The notes: generated from the letters alone by a model not told the origin. A DNA stretch of 64,000 bases from Cocos nucifera (GCA_006176705.1 QRFJ01005233.1:1-64000); one strand, 5' to 3'. Numbered from the stretch's first letter, positions 45,365 through 57,196 are shown. Made by a program: numbers and translations.

Positions 45365-45436
45365 GCACATACTAGGACAATCTTTTCATTATAAGAGGTT
45401 AACCTTACAACAGGACAACCTTATGGCAGTATGTGC
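45365..45436 (-). ncRNA. Hairpin unit 2 in the D leader
   Basis: Second copy of the unit, 72 bases long like the first. The outer 9-bp stem (45365-45373 with 45428-45436) is unchanged while the inner part has diverged and now pairs as AAGAGGTTAACCTT. Confidence 0.5.
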
Positions 45437-45504
45437 AATCTTTAATTATCTTTAATTTTTAGATTTAATCTAAAGCATACATAAACGTGTTATAATAGAA
45501 CCTA

Positions 45505-45519
45505 GATGCTCTGATACTA
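45505..45519 (-). promoter_or_regulatory. Primer binding site of D
   Basis: TAGTATCAGAGCATC on the minus strand next to the LTR end CTATCA; one mismatch to the TGGTATCAGAGC consensus. Confidence 0.75.
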
Positions 45520-45520
45520 C

Positions 45521-46221
45521 TGATAGAAAACATGCAGGATTTCATGCATAGATTTTAAAACTTTTTCGAAATGTAGAGTAGCGAAAGATATAGATTAAAC
45601 TATTTAATCTACAATATGCATGTAATCAAAATATAAAATTCTACATCAAGAATCTATAACATGTTATGATGCAAATATAAATCTAAAATTAAATTAATCA
45701 TGAGTGGTATTGATCACATCAATACCTAGATCTAGAACAATTCTAGATCTAACCCTAGATCACATCTAGGTCACCAAGAGATCAGATCTCCTACCTTTAC
45801 GTGGGTTGAGAACTCCGTGATTGAATCTATTACTGTCTTTGGAGTCATACATATGTTCGACCTCTACAGGTAATCCACATGAACCTACAATACAGATCAG
45901 AGGTTCATCGAATGAAGATCCACTTGAAGTGCTAGCTTCTCACGGATCCCTCCTGATGGCTAATCAAATACATGTTCTTTGGATCTCTTAGACAATCCTA
46001 GAGATGAAGAACATGAGAAGGAATGAGGGAGGAATCCAACCCTTGGATCTCCCATAAATCATAAATAAATACATAAGAAAAACCCTAGGAGAAGATAAAT
46101 CTTCTCCTTTAGGACATCAACGGTTGATGTTCTGAAAACATCTCTTATGCTAGCTTCAAAGGAGACCTTCTCCTCTAGATTTTTTTCTACTTTTTTAGAT
46201 CTCACACCCTTAGATTTTTCT
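45521..46221 (-). repeat. D 5' LTR, proximal 700 bp only
   Basis: Matches 38251-38864 of the 3' LTR but carries ~85 additional bases (46085-46185) with AAGATAAATCTTCTCC and ACATCAACGGTTGATGT inverted words like those in the LTR tandem units. It ends at a sharp join to E pol. Confidence 0.8.
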
Positions 46222-46328
46222 ACATTGGACTCTGAATTTAATCTAATCAAATCCAATTGTGGTTCAGCTATAGGTGTCGGTATTTCTACCTATTGAACTT
46301 CATCAAGTTCAATCTTAGATGCAATAGT
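46222..46328 (-). pseudogene. pol: Second copy of E pol, linker segment
   Basis: Over 90 percent identical by eye to 37430-37528 (linker between integrase and reverse transcriptase, ending in the GATGCAATAG word). A3 entered at its right edge. Confidence 0.8.
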
Positions 46329-48615
46329 TGTTAGATATATGTGCCCTAGAAGCCAGAATTGACTGACACTTGTAATACACTTCTAGGGGCAAAATTGTAA
46401 TTTTAACTAAAATCAATAAATGGGTTATTTTCTATCACATATGTGTATTTAGTGTTTGTGATACATCCTTTGAGTTAATGGTAATGATAATTCATATTTT
46501 CAATAGTTAAAAATTTAAGATATGAATAATCATTATTAACTCATAAATTGCTCCTGACCATAGGATCATCACGAGGATGGTGATTGATCCAGAAGGTTGG
46601 TGTACAATCGCTTCTCTTTAGTAGATGAGTCTTGAGTCTATGGTGTGGAGACACCGGAGCGAGAGTACAGGTACTCGTTAGAGAACGAGGGCACTGAGCG
46701 TGACCACCTCGAGTAGTCATTAGGGAAGTCTACCTTCTCGTCAATGACTGACTCGATGCTGCAGTAGTGTGTCTGGTTCTTTGACCTGAGATGCATCGGC
46801 AGTTCACCTTGAGGGTGTTATAGTTTGACTACACCATTACTCGGTCTCCTAGCCATATGGAACCCTGAGGTGTATGTTGGCTATAGCATGTTCATTGTAG
46901 GAACTGGATTGCATCAAGATGGAATCTATCTACCTCGGTGGTAGAGGAGCAGCCCTATGATGATCATGAGAATCAAGTCCAGAAATCCATGGCCATGGCA
47001 GAGTGAAATAATAGAAAGAGTTTCTATTTAGATTTTCACATTGGACTCGAATCGAATGATTACATCATATGACAGAGACTAGGGTTTGACGAGTTCACCT
47101 TAACCCTAATCTGATCGGGGCTCAAGATAGAAGAACTTGAATCACACAGGTAGCTGCACCAAGAGGTTCGCATTCAGCTCTGATGGGTTGCCACCATATA
47201 CTGCTAGGTGTCACTGGTGGATTTTGGGAGCAATTAGAATGATTTAGATGATCGATCATTCTAGCTGTTCGAATCAGAAGAGTTCTGATCCATCGAAAGG
47301 AGTTTCGATGATGTCGATGATAGAGATCATGACATATCCCATTACCATACAGAACTGAACCTAACTGGGTCACACAAACAAGGGTTTGAATCTGGTGATC
47401 ATCAATTGAACTGATCTAGTTCAATTGATCTGAATGAGATTCAATTAGGTTCAAGGAAATCGTGCTAGCACTCGATTGAACCTAACGTTCTTCTTTTACT
47501 ATCATAAATAAGTTGTCCTGACTGAGCCAAAGGAGTTTGTGCTCAATCAGAGGCCTTCATATGGTCTGACTGGAGGTTGTCCAAGTCAGAAAAGGTTGTC
47601 TTATTTGTAAGACACTACCTGCCATTTTTGGTCACCTGCCATTTCTTGTTCTTTGACTTTGGTCAAAAGTCTACCTTTGACTGGTCAAACGTTGACCATT
47701 GACACTTTGACTTTTGACCACATGTCATGCACCTATTGGAGAGCTGGTGGGGGCCTGTCCCCCTGCCAGAACCTGGCAAGGAGAAGGGCGCACGCCACCC
47801 TAGGCGTGTGCCCAAGTTGGAGGCGCCTAGGAGTCCTTGTTGGACAAGGACTCCATCTCCCTTTTTGGATTCCAATTAGAGTTCTTCTAAGAACCAACTT
47901 TGACTGGTCTTAGGCACCCTCTAAGGAGGAATCCAGGGGTCTCTATTCCCACCAATCAGATTTAGATCTGATTTCACAAAGGGTTGTGATTGGTTGGGAA
48001 GGAAGAGGAGTTGGATCACAAGCTTAGTCTATAAATAAGACCCTGCGCCCAACTCAGATTCTAAGAAGAATTCAATTGAGAAACCCCACGCCCCAAGGCT
48101 GCCTCTCCCCTCCTTCTCCATGCCATAGTCTCTTCTCCCCTTGCTCTCCACGTCCAAAAGGAGTTTTGGACCTTGGTTGGTGCGATTCAGATCAAAGAAA
48201 GGCGATCAAAAGCAAGAAGGCTGCGCTGCTGCAAAGGACGACTGCTGATCTTCAAAAAGAGTTTTGAAGATCCTCCAGATCAGATCCAGATCTGATTTTT
48301 GGAGGTGTGATAGAGAAGAAGAGGATCTCCAGATCCAACCCGAGTGGATACCGGTAGAGGCCAGGCGCTTGCGTGGCTAAGATCCAGAACCTTCCGCTGC
48401 AAACAGGATCATCAACAGGGTAATAGGATTACCCAAATCAGGTAAATTAAATTTGATTTAATTTATCTTATTTTATTTTATTTATTAAAATAATAAGAAT
48501 CAGATCTGAAACATATCAAGATCTGATTGAGATCAAGAAAAAAATTTTTGAAATATATCTCTTGATCTGATCAGATCTGAACGAACCTGGACCGGGAAAT
48601 CAGGATTTTCCTTCA
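46329..48615 (+). repeat. A3 5' LTR
   Basis: 2287 bp, TGTTAGATATATG to CCTTCA. TATAAATA at 48030-48037. Differs from the 3' LTR mainly in the first ~240 bp. Confidence 0.95.
48030..48037 (+). promoter_or_regulatory. TATA box of A3 5' LTR
   Basis: TATAAATA, likely start of transcription about 30 bases downstream. Confidence 0.7.
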
Positions 48616-48617
48616 AC

Positions 48618-48630
48618 TGGTATCAGAGCC
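48618..48630 (+). promoter_or_regulatory. Primer binding site of A3
   Basis: TGGTATCAGAGCC, two bases after the LTR end, complementary to the 3' end of initiator tRNA-Met. Confidence 0.9.
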
Positions 48631-50485
48631 ATGGTTCTAAAATTATTTAGATCTGATTTTAAATTTATTTTAATTAGAAAATAAGTGATTTTAGATGTCA
48701 CATGAGATGTGATCAGATCTGAAATCAGAAAAAATTAAAATTAAATGATTTGGATCTAAGATTAGAAGATATGCATGACTAGTTCTAGAATAGAATAGTT
48801 CTATAGAATAGTCTTGCATGTTTTTGATTTAATCTGATTAAATCATATTTTAGATCTTTTTATTTACTATTTTTTGATATTATAAGTGTTATAATAACAT
48901 CTAAAAAATAGCAAATAAAAATTATTTAATTTTAAATATCATATGAGATATGATTGATGCATGTCTAGACTAGTTGTAGAATAGTTCTACATAATTGTCT
49001 AGATTAGAATTTATTTTGATTAGATCAATTTAAATCTAATTTTTTAGATTATTATGAGATAATTTAGATCTGAAAATATGCATGATTTGATACATGAGAT
49101 GTATGCAAAATATGCCATGATTAGATCTACTTTGTATATGAGATATATGATATAGATCTGATACTGTTTTGTAGTATTGAATGTTCCTGATTAAGGCGTT
49201 CCTCTTGGCCGTCCGGTCATAAGAACGAAGAAGGGTTTAAAGGCCCTCTCTTCCCATTCGATGGGGTGTTCTTATGATGTGTAGGGGTGCTGCGTGTTCG
49301 TCCTTAATCAGAAACCCAAAACTTACTTTCTGCAAAACCCTAGATCCTGAAACCCTAGGATTTATTGTGCATATTTTGTTTATGAACCCTACTTAATTAA
49401 GAATTAAGTTTATGGAATATTAATTAGGTCTAAAATTGAGAATTTCAGATCTAAGACATATTCATAATACTGGGTTCGGGCTTGGGTAGCTCAATTAGGT
49501 CTAAGCGGTTGATCAAACCGAATCAAGAGTTGGTTAGATGGGATCAACAATGCTTAAATTGACCAGCCTAATAGGATTAAGTCTGGGTCAAGATCGAGTC
49601 ACGATCAAGCAAGACCTAATTAGGCTCAGAGGTTAGAGTCTGGATTGTAGGCTAACCCAATTGGTTCTGACTCAACAATTTGGTGTCTAAGGTAAGTTTG
49701 GCACAGACGACCGACTGGTTTTTAATTGGAAGCTACTCGACCTGAATGCGTTCTTGTACGAGTTAATGGCATATTCCTTCCACCGGTCTCACTTACCTGG
49801 CCATATCTGTTGACACAGTTCTGATCTGAGGTGGTCAATAATCCGAGCTAACCCATGCCACTAGGTTAGTCATAATTGTTATGACTAAGCCAAGTCTAGT
49901 TTAATGAGACCTGAATCAATTCTCCCTAAGAAAAGATTAAGTCTGAGGTCTTCCACCATTGTAGATGTGCGGGCCCTTCCCGGGGTTGATTGTTCTCGGC
50001 TGGATACAGTGGCTCAGTTGCACCGGGAAGATGCAACCATGTCTATTAGGCATTGGATGCTATGGGCTGGAGGATGAGTTGGGCTCAATATTTCGGATAC
50101 GGTGAGAGACTCAATTAGGAACCCAGTCTATGCAAATGGTGGGTCTGACTTAACTAAGGAGTGGATCAATATTTCGGATACGGTGAGATTCATGAATTAG
50201 AGACCAAGTTTGGGTGCACCATGATTAGAGAATCATTGAACAAGAGTTGTTCACTCATTGGCTAACCCATCACCAATAACTGTTAGGTGAGGTGATGAGT
50301 CAGTTGGTGAGACCGCACCACCCACTAGAAATCATCAATCGTGGAGATTTTCGCATCTCTACAGAGGGAGTGTAGGGATCCGAGAAAATAGTGGGAGCTA
50401 ATTTGTTTAAAAATAAAATCCCTAAACAAATTGGTCAAGTCAAAATTACAGTATCTAACTAGAATCTTTGACTCTCTACAGGAAA
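48631..50485 (+). other. A3 leader (5' untranslated region)
   Basis: Long non-coding leader. It carries the folded region at 49187-49311, a CACTTACCTGGCC word at 49787, and a direct repeat of AATATTTCGGATACGGTGAG (50088 and 50167). The last bases before the gag ATG read CTCTCTACAG, like a splice acceptor, which may allow a spliced RNA. Confidence 0.7.
49187..49311 (+). ncRNA. Predicted structured leader RNA of family A (A3 copy)
   Basis: CTGATTAAGG (49187-49196) pairs with CCTTAATCAG (49302-49311); CATAAGAAC (49218-49226) pairs with GTTCTTATG (49268-49276); CCCAT/ATGGG close a three-base loop at 49253-49265. The middle stem differs from A2 by a paired change. A packaging, dimerisation or translation role is possible but untested. 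Confidence 0.55.
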
Positions 50486-53400
50486 ATGTCTGCGTCCAAC
50501 CCATTGGCACGTATCCTAGACACACATAGACTGACTGGACCCAATTATAAAGATTGGCTCAGGAACTACAAAATTATTTTGGGTTCAGAGAAGTTAACAC
50601 ATGTTTTGGACCAGGACCCTCCCACCTTACCAGCTCGTCCATCCACTGAACAGAGAGCGTCTCTGGAAAAATGGATTGACGAAGACAATAAGGCCAGATA
50701 CTACATGTTGGGCTCGATGTCTGATGAGCTCCAGCGCCAACATGAAGATATCGGGACTGCTCGCCAAATGTTGGCTCACCTGCAGGAGATGTTTGGTGAA
50801 CAGAGTCGCGCAGCCAAATATCAAGTCACAAAATGACTTTTTAAGGCTAAGATGCGTGATGGGCAGTCAGTCCAAGATCACTGTCTGACAATGATCAAGG
50901 ACATGGAAGAGCTTGAGAAGCTCGGTGTGAAGTTGGACTTGGACCTGCAGAACGATATTATTCTGCAATCCTTGACTGATGCATATGGGCAATTCATCAT
51001 GAATTACCACATGCATAAACTTCAAAATTCCTTGGCCGAGTTGATGAATATGCTGGTTACCGCTGAGCTTTCTATGAAAGGTTCTAAAGGCTCAGTTCTT
51101 GCTATGGAACGGACTTCTTCCAAAAGAAAGTCTTATGGAAAGAAAAAGAAGTCTGTGAAAAAGCAAAAGGTGGAAGGATCAAAGAAGAAGAAGGCAGAAC
51201 CGAAGAAGAAGGTCGATGGCAAAGGAAAGTGTTTCCATTGCAACAGCGACGGCCATTGGAAGCGGAACTGCCCTACTTACCTGGCCACCCTGAAGAACAA
51301 GAAGGAAGGTCCTTCTGGAGGTATGCTCGTTATTGAGTCTAACCTTACGGTTTCTTCTGCATCCAGTTGGGTGCTTGACTCTGGTTCTAGTGCTCATCTG
51401 TGCACTTCTATGCAGGGTCTTGAGGATAGCAGGAGGCTGAGGGATGGAGACATGATCCTACGCATCGGTAATGGAGCAAGAGTTGCTGCAGTAGCCGTGG
51501 GAACATACCCTCTTGCGATTACCATCTGGTTTAGACTTAGTTTTAAAAGACTGTTATTATGTGCCTGCAGCTAGCAGGAATTTGATTTCTGTTTCATGCT
51601 TAGCACAAGAAGGTTATGTGATCACCTTCTTTAAGGACCATTGTAACATTCTTTATGAAAGAAATAAAATTGCAAATGGTTTCCTTGTTAATGGTCTTTA
51701 TCAGTTGCATATTGATGTACCTGTTTTAACTATCGAGCAAAACGTGAATGCCAAACGACCTAGGGATAGTCCAAACGACAGATATCTATGGCACCTGAGA
51801 TTAGGTCATATAGCAGAAGATAGGATTAACAAATTGGAGAAAAATGGGCTATTGAGTCCATTGACTTTTGAGTCATATCCAACTTGTGAATCTTGTCTTC
51901 AAGGCAAAATGACTAAACTCCCTTTTGTTGGACATGGGGAGAGGGCCACAGATCTCCTTGCCCTAGTACATACTGATGTGTGCGGCCCATTTGATGTGCC
52001 GGCTAGAGGCAATTTTGTCTACTTCATTACCTTTACCGATGATCTGTCTAGGTATGGGTATGTGTATCTTATGAGACACAAGTCTGAAGCTTTTGAAAAG
52101 TTCAAAGAATTCAGACATGAAGTAGAAAAACAAACTGGAAAACCCATTAAGGTTCTTCGATCAGATCGAGGAGGTGAATACCTTAGCCGGGAATTCCTAG
52201 ACTATCTTAAGGAAAATGGCATAGTCTCTCAATGGACTCCACCAGGAACACCTCAACTCAACGGGGTTTCAGAACGGAGAAATCGGACTCTATTGGATAT
52301 GGTTCGATCCATGATGAGCTTCACAGACCTCCCTGATTTTCTTTGGGGACATTCATTATTAACTTCAATCTATTTACTGAATAGGGTTCCCTCTAAAACC
52401 GTTCCTACCACACCGTATGAGATATGGCACGGTAAGAAACCAAGTCTGAGTCATCTCAGAATTTGGGGTTGTCCGGCTTCATGTCAAAAGACAACAAGCG
52501 GACAAGTTAGAGTTTAGGTCCTTTAGAGCTCGATTCATAGGATATCCTAAAGAGTCATTAGGATACTATTTCTACATTCCAGAAGACCACAATGTGATTG
52601 TGAGTCGACATGCCATATTTCTTGAAAAATAGTTTATTCAAGATAGTGGCATTGGAAAGCAGATTAAGCTTGATGAGAAAGTCTCACAAGCAGAACGAGC
52701 TAAGGACCAAGTGGAACCAAATCAGGTTGAGCCAATAAGAACACTACCTCCTCCACCTCGTAGATCGGAAAGAGTTTCCCGTCCCCCTGAAAGATACTTA
52801 GGTATTATTTCAGAGGATGTAGAGGAAATGTTCCTCATAGGTAATGGTGCTCATGGTGATGATCCCAAAACCTACAACGAGGCGATATCAGATATCGACT
52901 CCGAGAAATGGCTTGAGGCAATGAAGTCAGAAGATCGACTCGATGCACTCAAACCAAGTCTGGACCTTGGTAGATCCACCAGAAGGTATAGTACCTATTG
53001 GGTGTAAATGGATCTTCAAGAGAAAGATTGGTGCAGATGGGAATGTGGAGACATTCAAGGCTAGACTGGTGGCAAAAGGTTATAGTCAACGCGAAGGCAT
53101 TGACTATCAGGATACCTTTTCCCCGGTAGCTATGCTAAAATCCATCCGCACATTGCTTGCCTGTTGCAGCCTATTTCGATTATGAAATATGGCAAATGGA
53201 CGTGAAAACGGCATTCCTAAATGGATATCTTGAGGAAGATATCTATATGGAACAGCCGCTAGGTTTCACATCCAGTGATACTGATCACAAGGTTTGCAAG
53301 CTGCAAAGGTCCATATATGGACTTAAGCAAGCATCTCGGAGCTGGAACACTCGTTTCAATGATGTGATCAAAAAGTTTGGTTTCATCAAAAATGAAGAGG

Positions 53401-54427
53401 AACCATGTGTTTTCAAAAGGGTCAGTGGGAGCGCTGTTGTCTTCCTCGTATTGTACGTGGATGACATCCTCCTTATTGGGAATGATATTCCCATGTTGAC
53501 ATCAGTCAAGATGTGGTTGTCCAAGGAATTCTCCATGAAAGACCTAGGTGAAGCATCCTTTATTCTAGGAATTAAGGTCTATAGGGATAGACCGAATAGG
53601 ATGCTAGGACTTTCACAGAAGATGTACATAGAGGAAGTACTAAAGAGGTTTAGTATGGAAAACTCTAAGAGGGGATTAATACCCTTCAGACATGGTATTC
53701 ATCTTTCCAAGAAGATGTGCCCCAGCACACCTGAGGAAATAGAACGCATGAGCAAGATCCCTTATGCTTCTGCAATAGGGAGCCTCATGTATGCCATGCT
53801 ATGTACACGACCTGATATAGCCCATGCTGTGAGTGTCACAAGCAGATATCAGTCAAATCCAGGTGAAGAACACTGGACTTCTGTGAAATGTATCCTTAAG
53901 TACTTAAGAAGAACTAAGGATATTATGTTGGTCTTTGGTAATGGAGAACTCCAAGTTCAAGGGATACACAGACTCGGACTTCATGTCCGATATAGATGAT
54001 CGAAAGTCGACATCTGGAAGTCTGTTTGTGTGCAATGGTGGAGCTGTCAGCTGGAAGAGTTCCAAGCAAACTGTGATAGCAGATTCCACCATGGAAGCAG
54101 AATATATAGCTGCATCAGAGGCTGCAATTCTGGTACAAGAAGTTTGCTGCAGAAATTGGAGTAATGCCATCAGATGCCATTCCTCTTTACTGCGACAACA
54201 ATGGCGCCATAGCCCTTGCTAAGGAGCCGAGGTCTCACCAGAAGTCCAAGCACATTGAGCGGCGATATCATCTCATCCGCGATTACCTTGAGAAAGGTTA
54301 CGTTGAGGTCAAGAGAGTCAACTCCGCAGATAATGTGGCAGACCCACTTACAAAGCCGTTGGGCCAGCAGAAGATCGAAGCCCACCTTGAGAAGATGGGA
54401 CTTAGACTTGTAGCCAATTGGCTTTAG
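50486..54427 (+). pseudogene. gag-pol: A3 copia Gag-Pol polyprotein, broken
   Basis: Gag begins at ATG 50486 (MSASNPLARILDTHRLTGPN) and includes a Lys-rich run and CCHC knuckle CFHCNSDGHWKRNC (~51229-51270). Protease has VLDSGSSAHLC (~51370). Integrase shows the HLRLGH...CESC finger (~51790-51900), HTDVCGPF, SDRGGEY (~52160) and SERRNRTLLDM, then HLRIWGCPA. Reverse transcriptase runs QVWTLVDPPEGIVPIGCKW (~52950), WQMDVKTAFLNGYLEEDIY and YVDDILLIGND (53453-53485). RNase H has GYTDSDFMSDID, EAEYIA, LYCDNNGAIALA and KHIERRYHLIRD. Breaks: TGA at 50834, frameshift near 51513, another near 52480, TAG at 52630, shifts near 52945, 53155, 53950 and 54135. Stop TAG at 54425. Exact copia sub-lineage not resolved. 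Confidence 0.95.
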
Positions 54428-54441
54428 GACAAGTGGGAGAT
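54428..54441 (+). promoter_or_regulatory. Polypurine tract of A3
   Basis: GACAAGTGGGAGAT directly after the pol stop and before the 3' LTR. Confidence 0.85.
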
Positions 54442-56730
54442 TGTTAGATATATGTGCCCTAGAAGCCAGAATTGGCTGACACTTGTAATACACTTCTAGG
54501 GGCAAAATTATAATTTTGACTATAATTAATAAAATGGGTTATTTTCTATCACATATGTGTATTTAGTGTCTGTGATACATCCTTTGAGTTAATGGTAATG
54601 ATAATTCATATTTTCAAGAGTTGAAAATTTAAGACATGAATAATCATTATTAACTCATAAACAGCTCCCGACCATAGGATCATCACGAGGATGGTGATTG
54701 ATCCGGAAGGTTGGTGTACGATCGCTTCTCTTTAGTAGATGAGTCTTGAGTCTACGGTGTGGAGACACCGGAGCGAGAGTACAGGTACTCGTTAGAGAAC
54801 GAGGGCACTGAGCGTGACCACCTCGAGTAGTCATTAGGGAGTCTACCTTCTCGTCAATGACTGACTCGATGCTGCAGTAGTGTGTCTGGTTCTTTGACCT
54901 GAGATGCATCGGCAGTTCACCTTGAGGGTGTTATAGTTTGACTACACCATTACTCGGTCTCCTAGCCATATGGAACCCTGAGGTGTATGTTGGCTATAGC
55001 ATGTTCATTGTAGGAACTGGATTGCATCAAGATGGGAATCTATCTACCTCGGTGGTAGAGGAGCAGCCCTATGATGATCATGAGAATCAAGTCCAGAAGC
55101 CCATGGCCATGGCAGAGTGAAATAATAGAAAGAGTTTCTATTTAGATTTTCACATTGGACTCGAATCGAATGATTACATCATATGACAGAGACTAGGGTT
55201 TGACGAGTTCACCTTAACCCTAATCTGATCGGGGCTCAAGATAGAAGAACTTGAATCACACAGGTAGCTGCACCAAGAGGTTCGCATTCAGCTCTGATGG
55301 GTTGCCACCATATACTGCTAGGTGTCACTGGTGGATTTTGGGAGCAATTAGAATGATTTAGATGATCGATCATTCTAGCTGTTCGAATCAGAAGAGTTCT
55401 GATCCATCGAAAGGAGTTTCGATGATGTCTATGATAGAGATCATGACATATCCCATTACCATACAGAACTGAACCTAACTGGGTCACACAAACAAGGGTT
55501 TGAATCTGGTGATCATCAATTGAACTGATCTAGTTCAATTGATCTGAATGAGATTCAATTAGGTTCAAGGAAATCGTGCTAGCACTCGATTGAACCTAAC
55601 GTTCTTCTTTTACTATCATAAATAAGTTGTCCTGACTGAGCCAAAGGAGTTTGTGCTCAATCAGAGGCCTTCATATGGTCTGACTGGAGGTTGTCCAAGT
55701 CAGAATAGGTTGTCTTATTTGTAAGACATTACCTGCCATTTTTGGTCACCTGCCATTTCTTGTTCTTTGACTTTGGTCAAAAGTCTACCTTTGACTGGTC
55801 AAACGTTGACCATTGACCCTTTGACTTTTGACCACATGTCATGCACCTATTGGAGAGCTGGTGGGGGCCTGTCCCCCTGCCAGAACCTGGCAAGGAGAAG
55901 GGCGCACGCCAAGGGTGGCGTGAGCCCAAGTAGGAGGCGCCTAGGAGTCCTTGTTGGACAAGGACTCCACCTCCCTTTTGGATTCCAATCAGAGTTCTAC
56001 TAAGAATCCAGTTTGACTGGTCTTAGGCACCCTCTAAGGAGGAATCCAGGGGTCTCTATTCCAACCAATCAGATTTAGATCTGATTTCACAAAGGGTTGT
56101 GATTGGTTGAGAGGAAGAGGAGTTGGATCACAAGCTTAGGTCTATAAATAAGACCCTGCGCCCAACCCTAATTCTAAGAATGCAATTCAATTGAGAAACC
56201 CCACGCCCCAAGGCTGCCTCTCCCCTCCTTCTCCATGCCATAGTCTCTTCTCCCCTTGCTCTCCACGTCCAAAAGGAGTTTTGGACTTAGGTTGGTGCGA
56301 TTCAGATCAAGGAAAGGCGATCAAAAGCAAGAAGGCTGCGCTGCTGCAAAAGGACGACTGCAGATCTTCAAAAGAGTTTTGAAGATCCTCCAGATCAGAT
56401 CCAGATCTGATTTTTGGAGGTGTGATAGAGAAGAAGAGGATCTCCAGATCCAACCCGAGTGGATACCGGTAGAGGCCAGGCGCTTGCGTGGCTAAGATCC
56501 AGAACCTTCCGCTGCAATCAGGATCATCTACAGGGTAATAGGATTACCCAAATCAGGTAAATTAAATTTGATTTAATTTATCTTATTTTATTTTATTTAT
56601 TAAAATAATAAGAATCAGATCTGAAACATATCAAGATCTGATTGAGATCAAGAGAAAAATTTTTGAAATATATCTCTTGATCTGATCAGATCTGGACGAA
56701 CCTGGACCGGGAAATCAGGATTTTCCTTCA
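54442..56730 (+). repeat. A3 3' LTR
   Basis: 2289 bp, TGTTAGATATATG to CCTTCA, TATA box at 56143-56150. Contains the six-base loop inversion relative to the 5' LTR at ~55911. Confidence 0.95.
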
Positions 56731-56761
56731 ATAGCCAAGGGTGGCGTGAGCCACAAGTAGG
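56731..56761 (+). other. Target remnant plus filler copied from the A LTR
   Basis: After ATAG, 56734-56761 repeats 55908-55934 of the 3' LTR (GCCAAGGGTGGCGTGAGCC, one inserted A, CAAGTAGG). The E target resumes at about 56762, roughly 275 bp later than expected from the other E copy. Confidence 0.7.
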
Positions 56762-56865
56762 CAAGCTGATTCGACTGCTAGGATATCAACAAGCTGGCAA
56801 AATCCATCATGGATCAGATCATGTCTAATAGAGTCCAATTTCTCCTTTTCGATACACCATTATGC
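56762..56865 (-). pseudogene. pol: Second copy of E pol, integrase segment
   Basis: Matches 37806-37921 of E (HNGVSKRRNWTLLD region). Together with 46222-46328 it brackets A3. Confidence 0.8.
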
Positions 56866-57196
56866 TGAAGAAAAAATCCTATTTTTGATCACACAATCGT
56901 TCAAATCTAATTGGATCTGAAAAAATATTTTAAAAGTTTTTTTCTAAAAATCTTAATTAGATCTGAGACATCTCAGATCTGATCCTAAAAATTTAATACT
57001 AAAATAAAATAAAATCAAATCAAATTTAATTTTATACCTTATTTTTGGATAATTGGATTATCCTGATGATGATCCTGATGCTTTTGAGGTTCTGGATCGA
57101 GCCATGCATGTGTTTGGCCTCTACCATAGTCCACTCGAGTAGGATCTGGATGACTTCTCCTTCTAAATCAATACTCCAAAATTCAGATCTTGATCT
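56866..57196 (-). repeat. Second copy of the C LTR fragment
   Basis: About 94 percent like 37922-38250, with identical breakpoints: TATGC before it and GATCT where D begins. Identical breakpoints mean the two copies share one history. Confidence 0.8.

Larger units (their letters stand above)
43331..45504 (-). other. D leader and eroded gag
   Basis: Non-coding as it stands. Contains reversed leader words shared with A and G (CACATTGGCCAGGTAAGTGAG at 44297, GACTTACCTTAGATACCAATT near 44410) and two hairpin units near the primer site (see separate entries). Confidence 0.6.
38251..46221 (-). mobile_element. D: copia element with 2.79-kb LTR, 5' LTR truncated
   Basis: Minus-strand order: partial 5' LTR (45521-46221), primer site (45505-45519), leader with two hairpins, degenerate gag-pol, polypurine remnant, complete 3' LTR (38251-41043). 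GATCT flanks the 3' LTR at 38246-38250. The 5' LTR stops at 46221, joined with one-base overlap to E pol, so the distal target duplication is gone. Confidence 0.82.
46329..56730 (+). mobile_element. A3: nearly full-length copia A element
   Basis: 5' LTR 46329-48615, primer site, 1.87-kb leader, gag-pol 50486-54427, polypurine tract, 3' LTR 54442-56730; total 10.4 kb. LTRs are about 98 percent alike overall. Flanks ATAGT (46324-46328) and ATAGC (56731-56735) give a probable target duplication with one mismatch. It is the youngest-looking A copy but its coding region is broken. Confidence 0.93.

Noticed and set aside
48618..48630. tRNA gene at the tRNA-complementary motifs (13221, 23908, 30034, 45505, 48618, 63720)
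   Set aside because: Only 12-18 bases complementary to a tRNA 3' end next to LTRs; these are primer sites and no cloverleaf is present.
50486..54427. Programmed frameshifting in A3 gag-pol
   Set aside because: Seven or so breaks at unrelated places plus in-frame TGA and TAG; decay explains them better.
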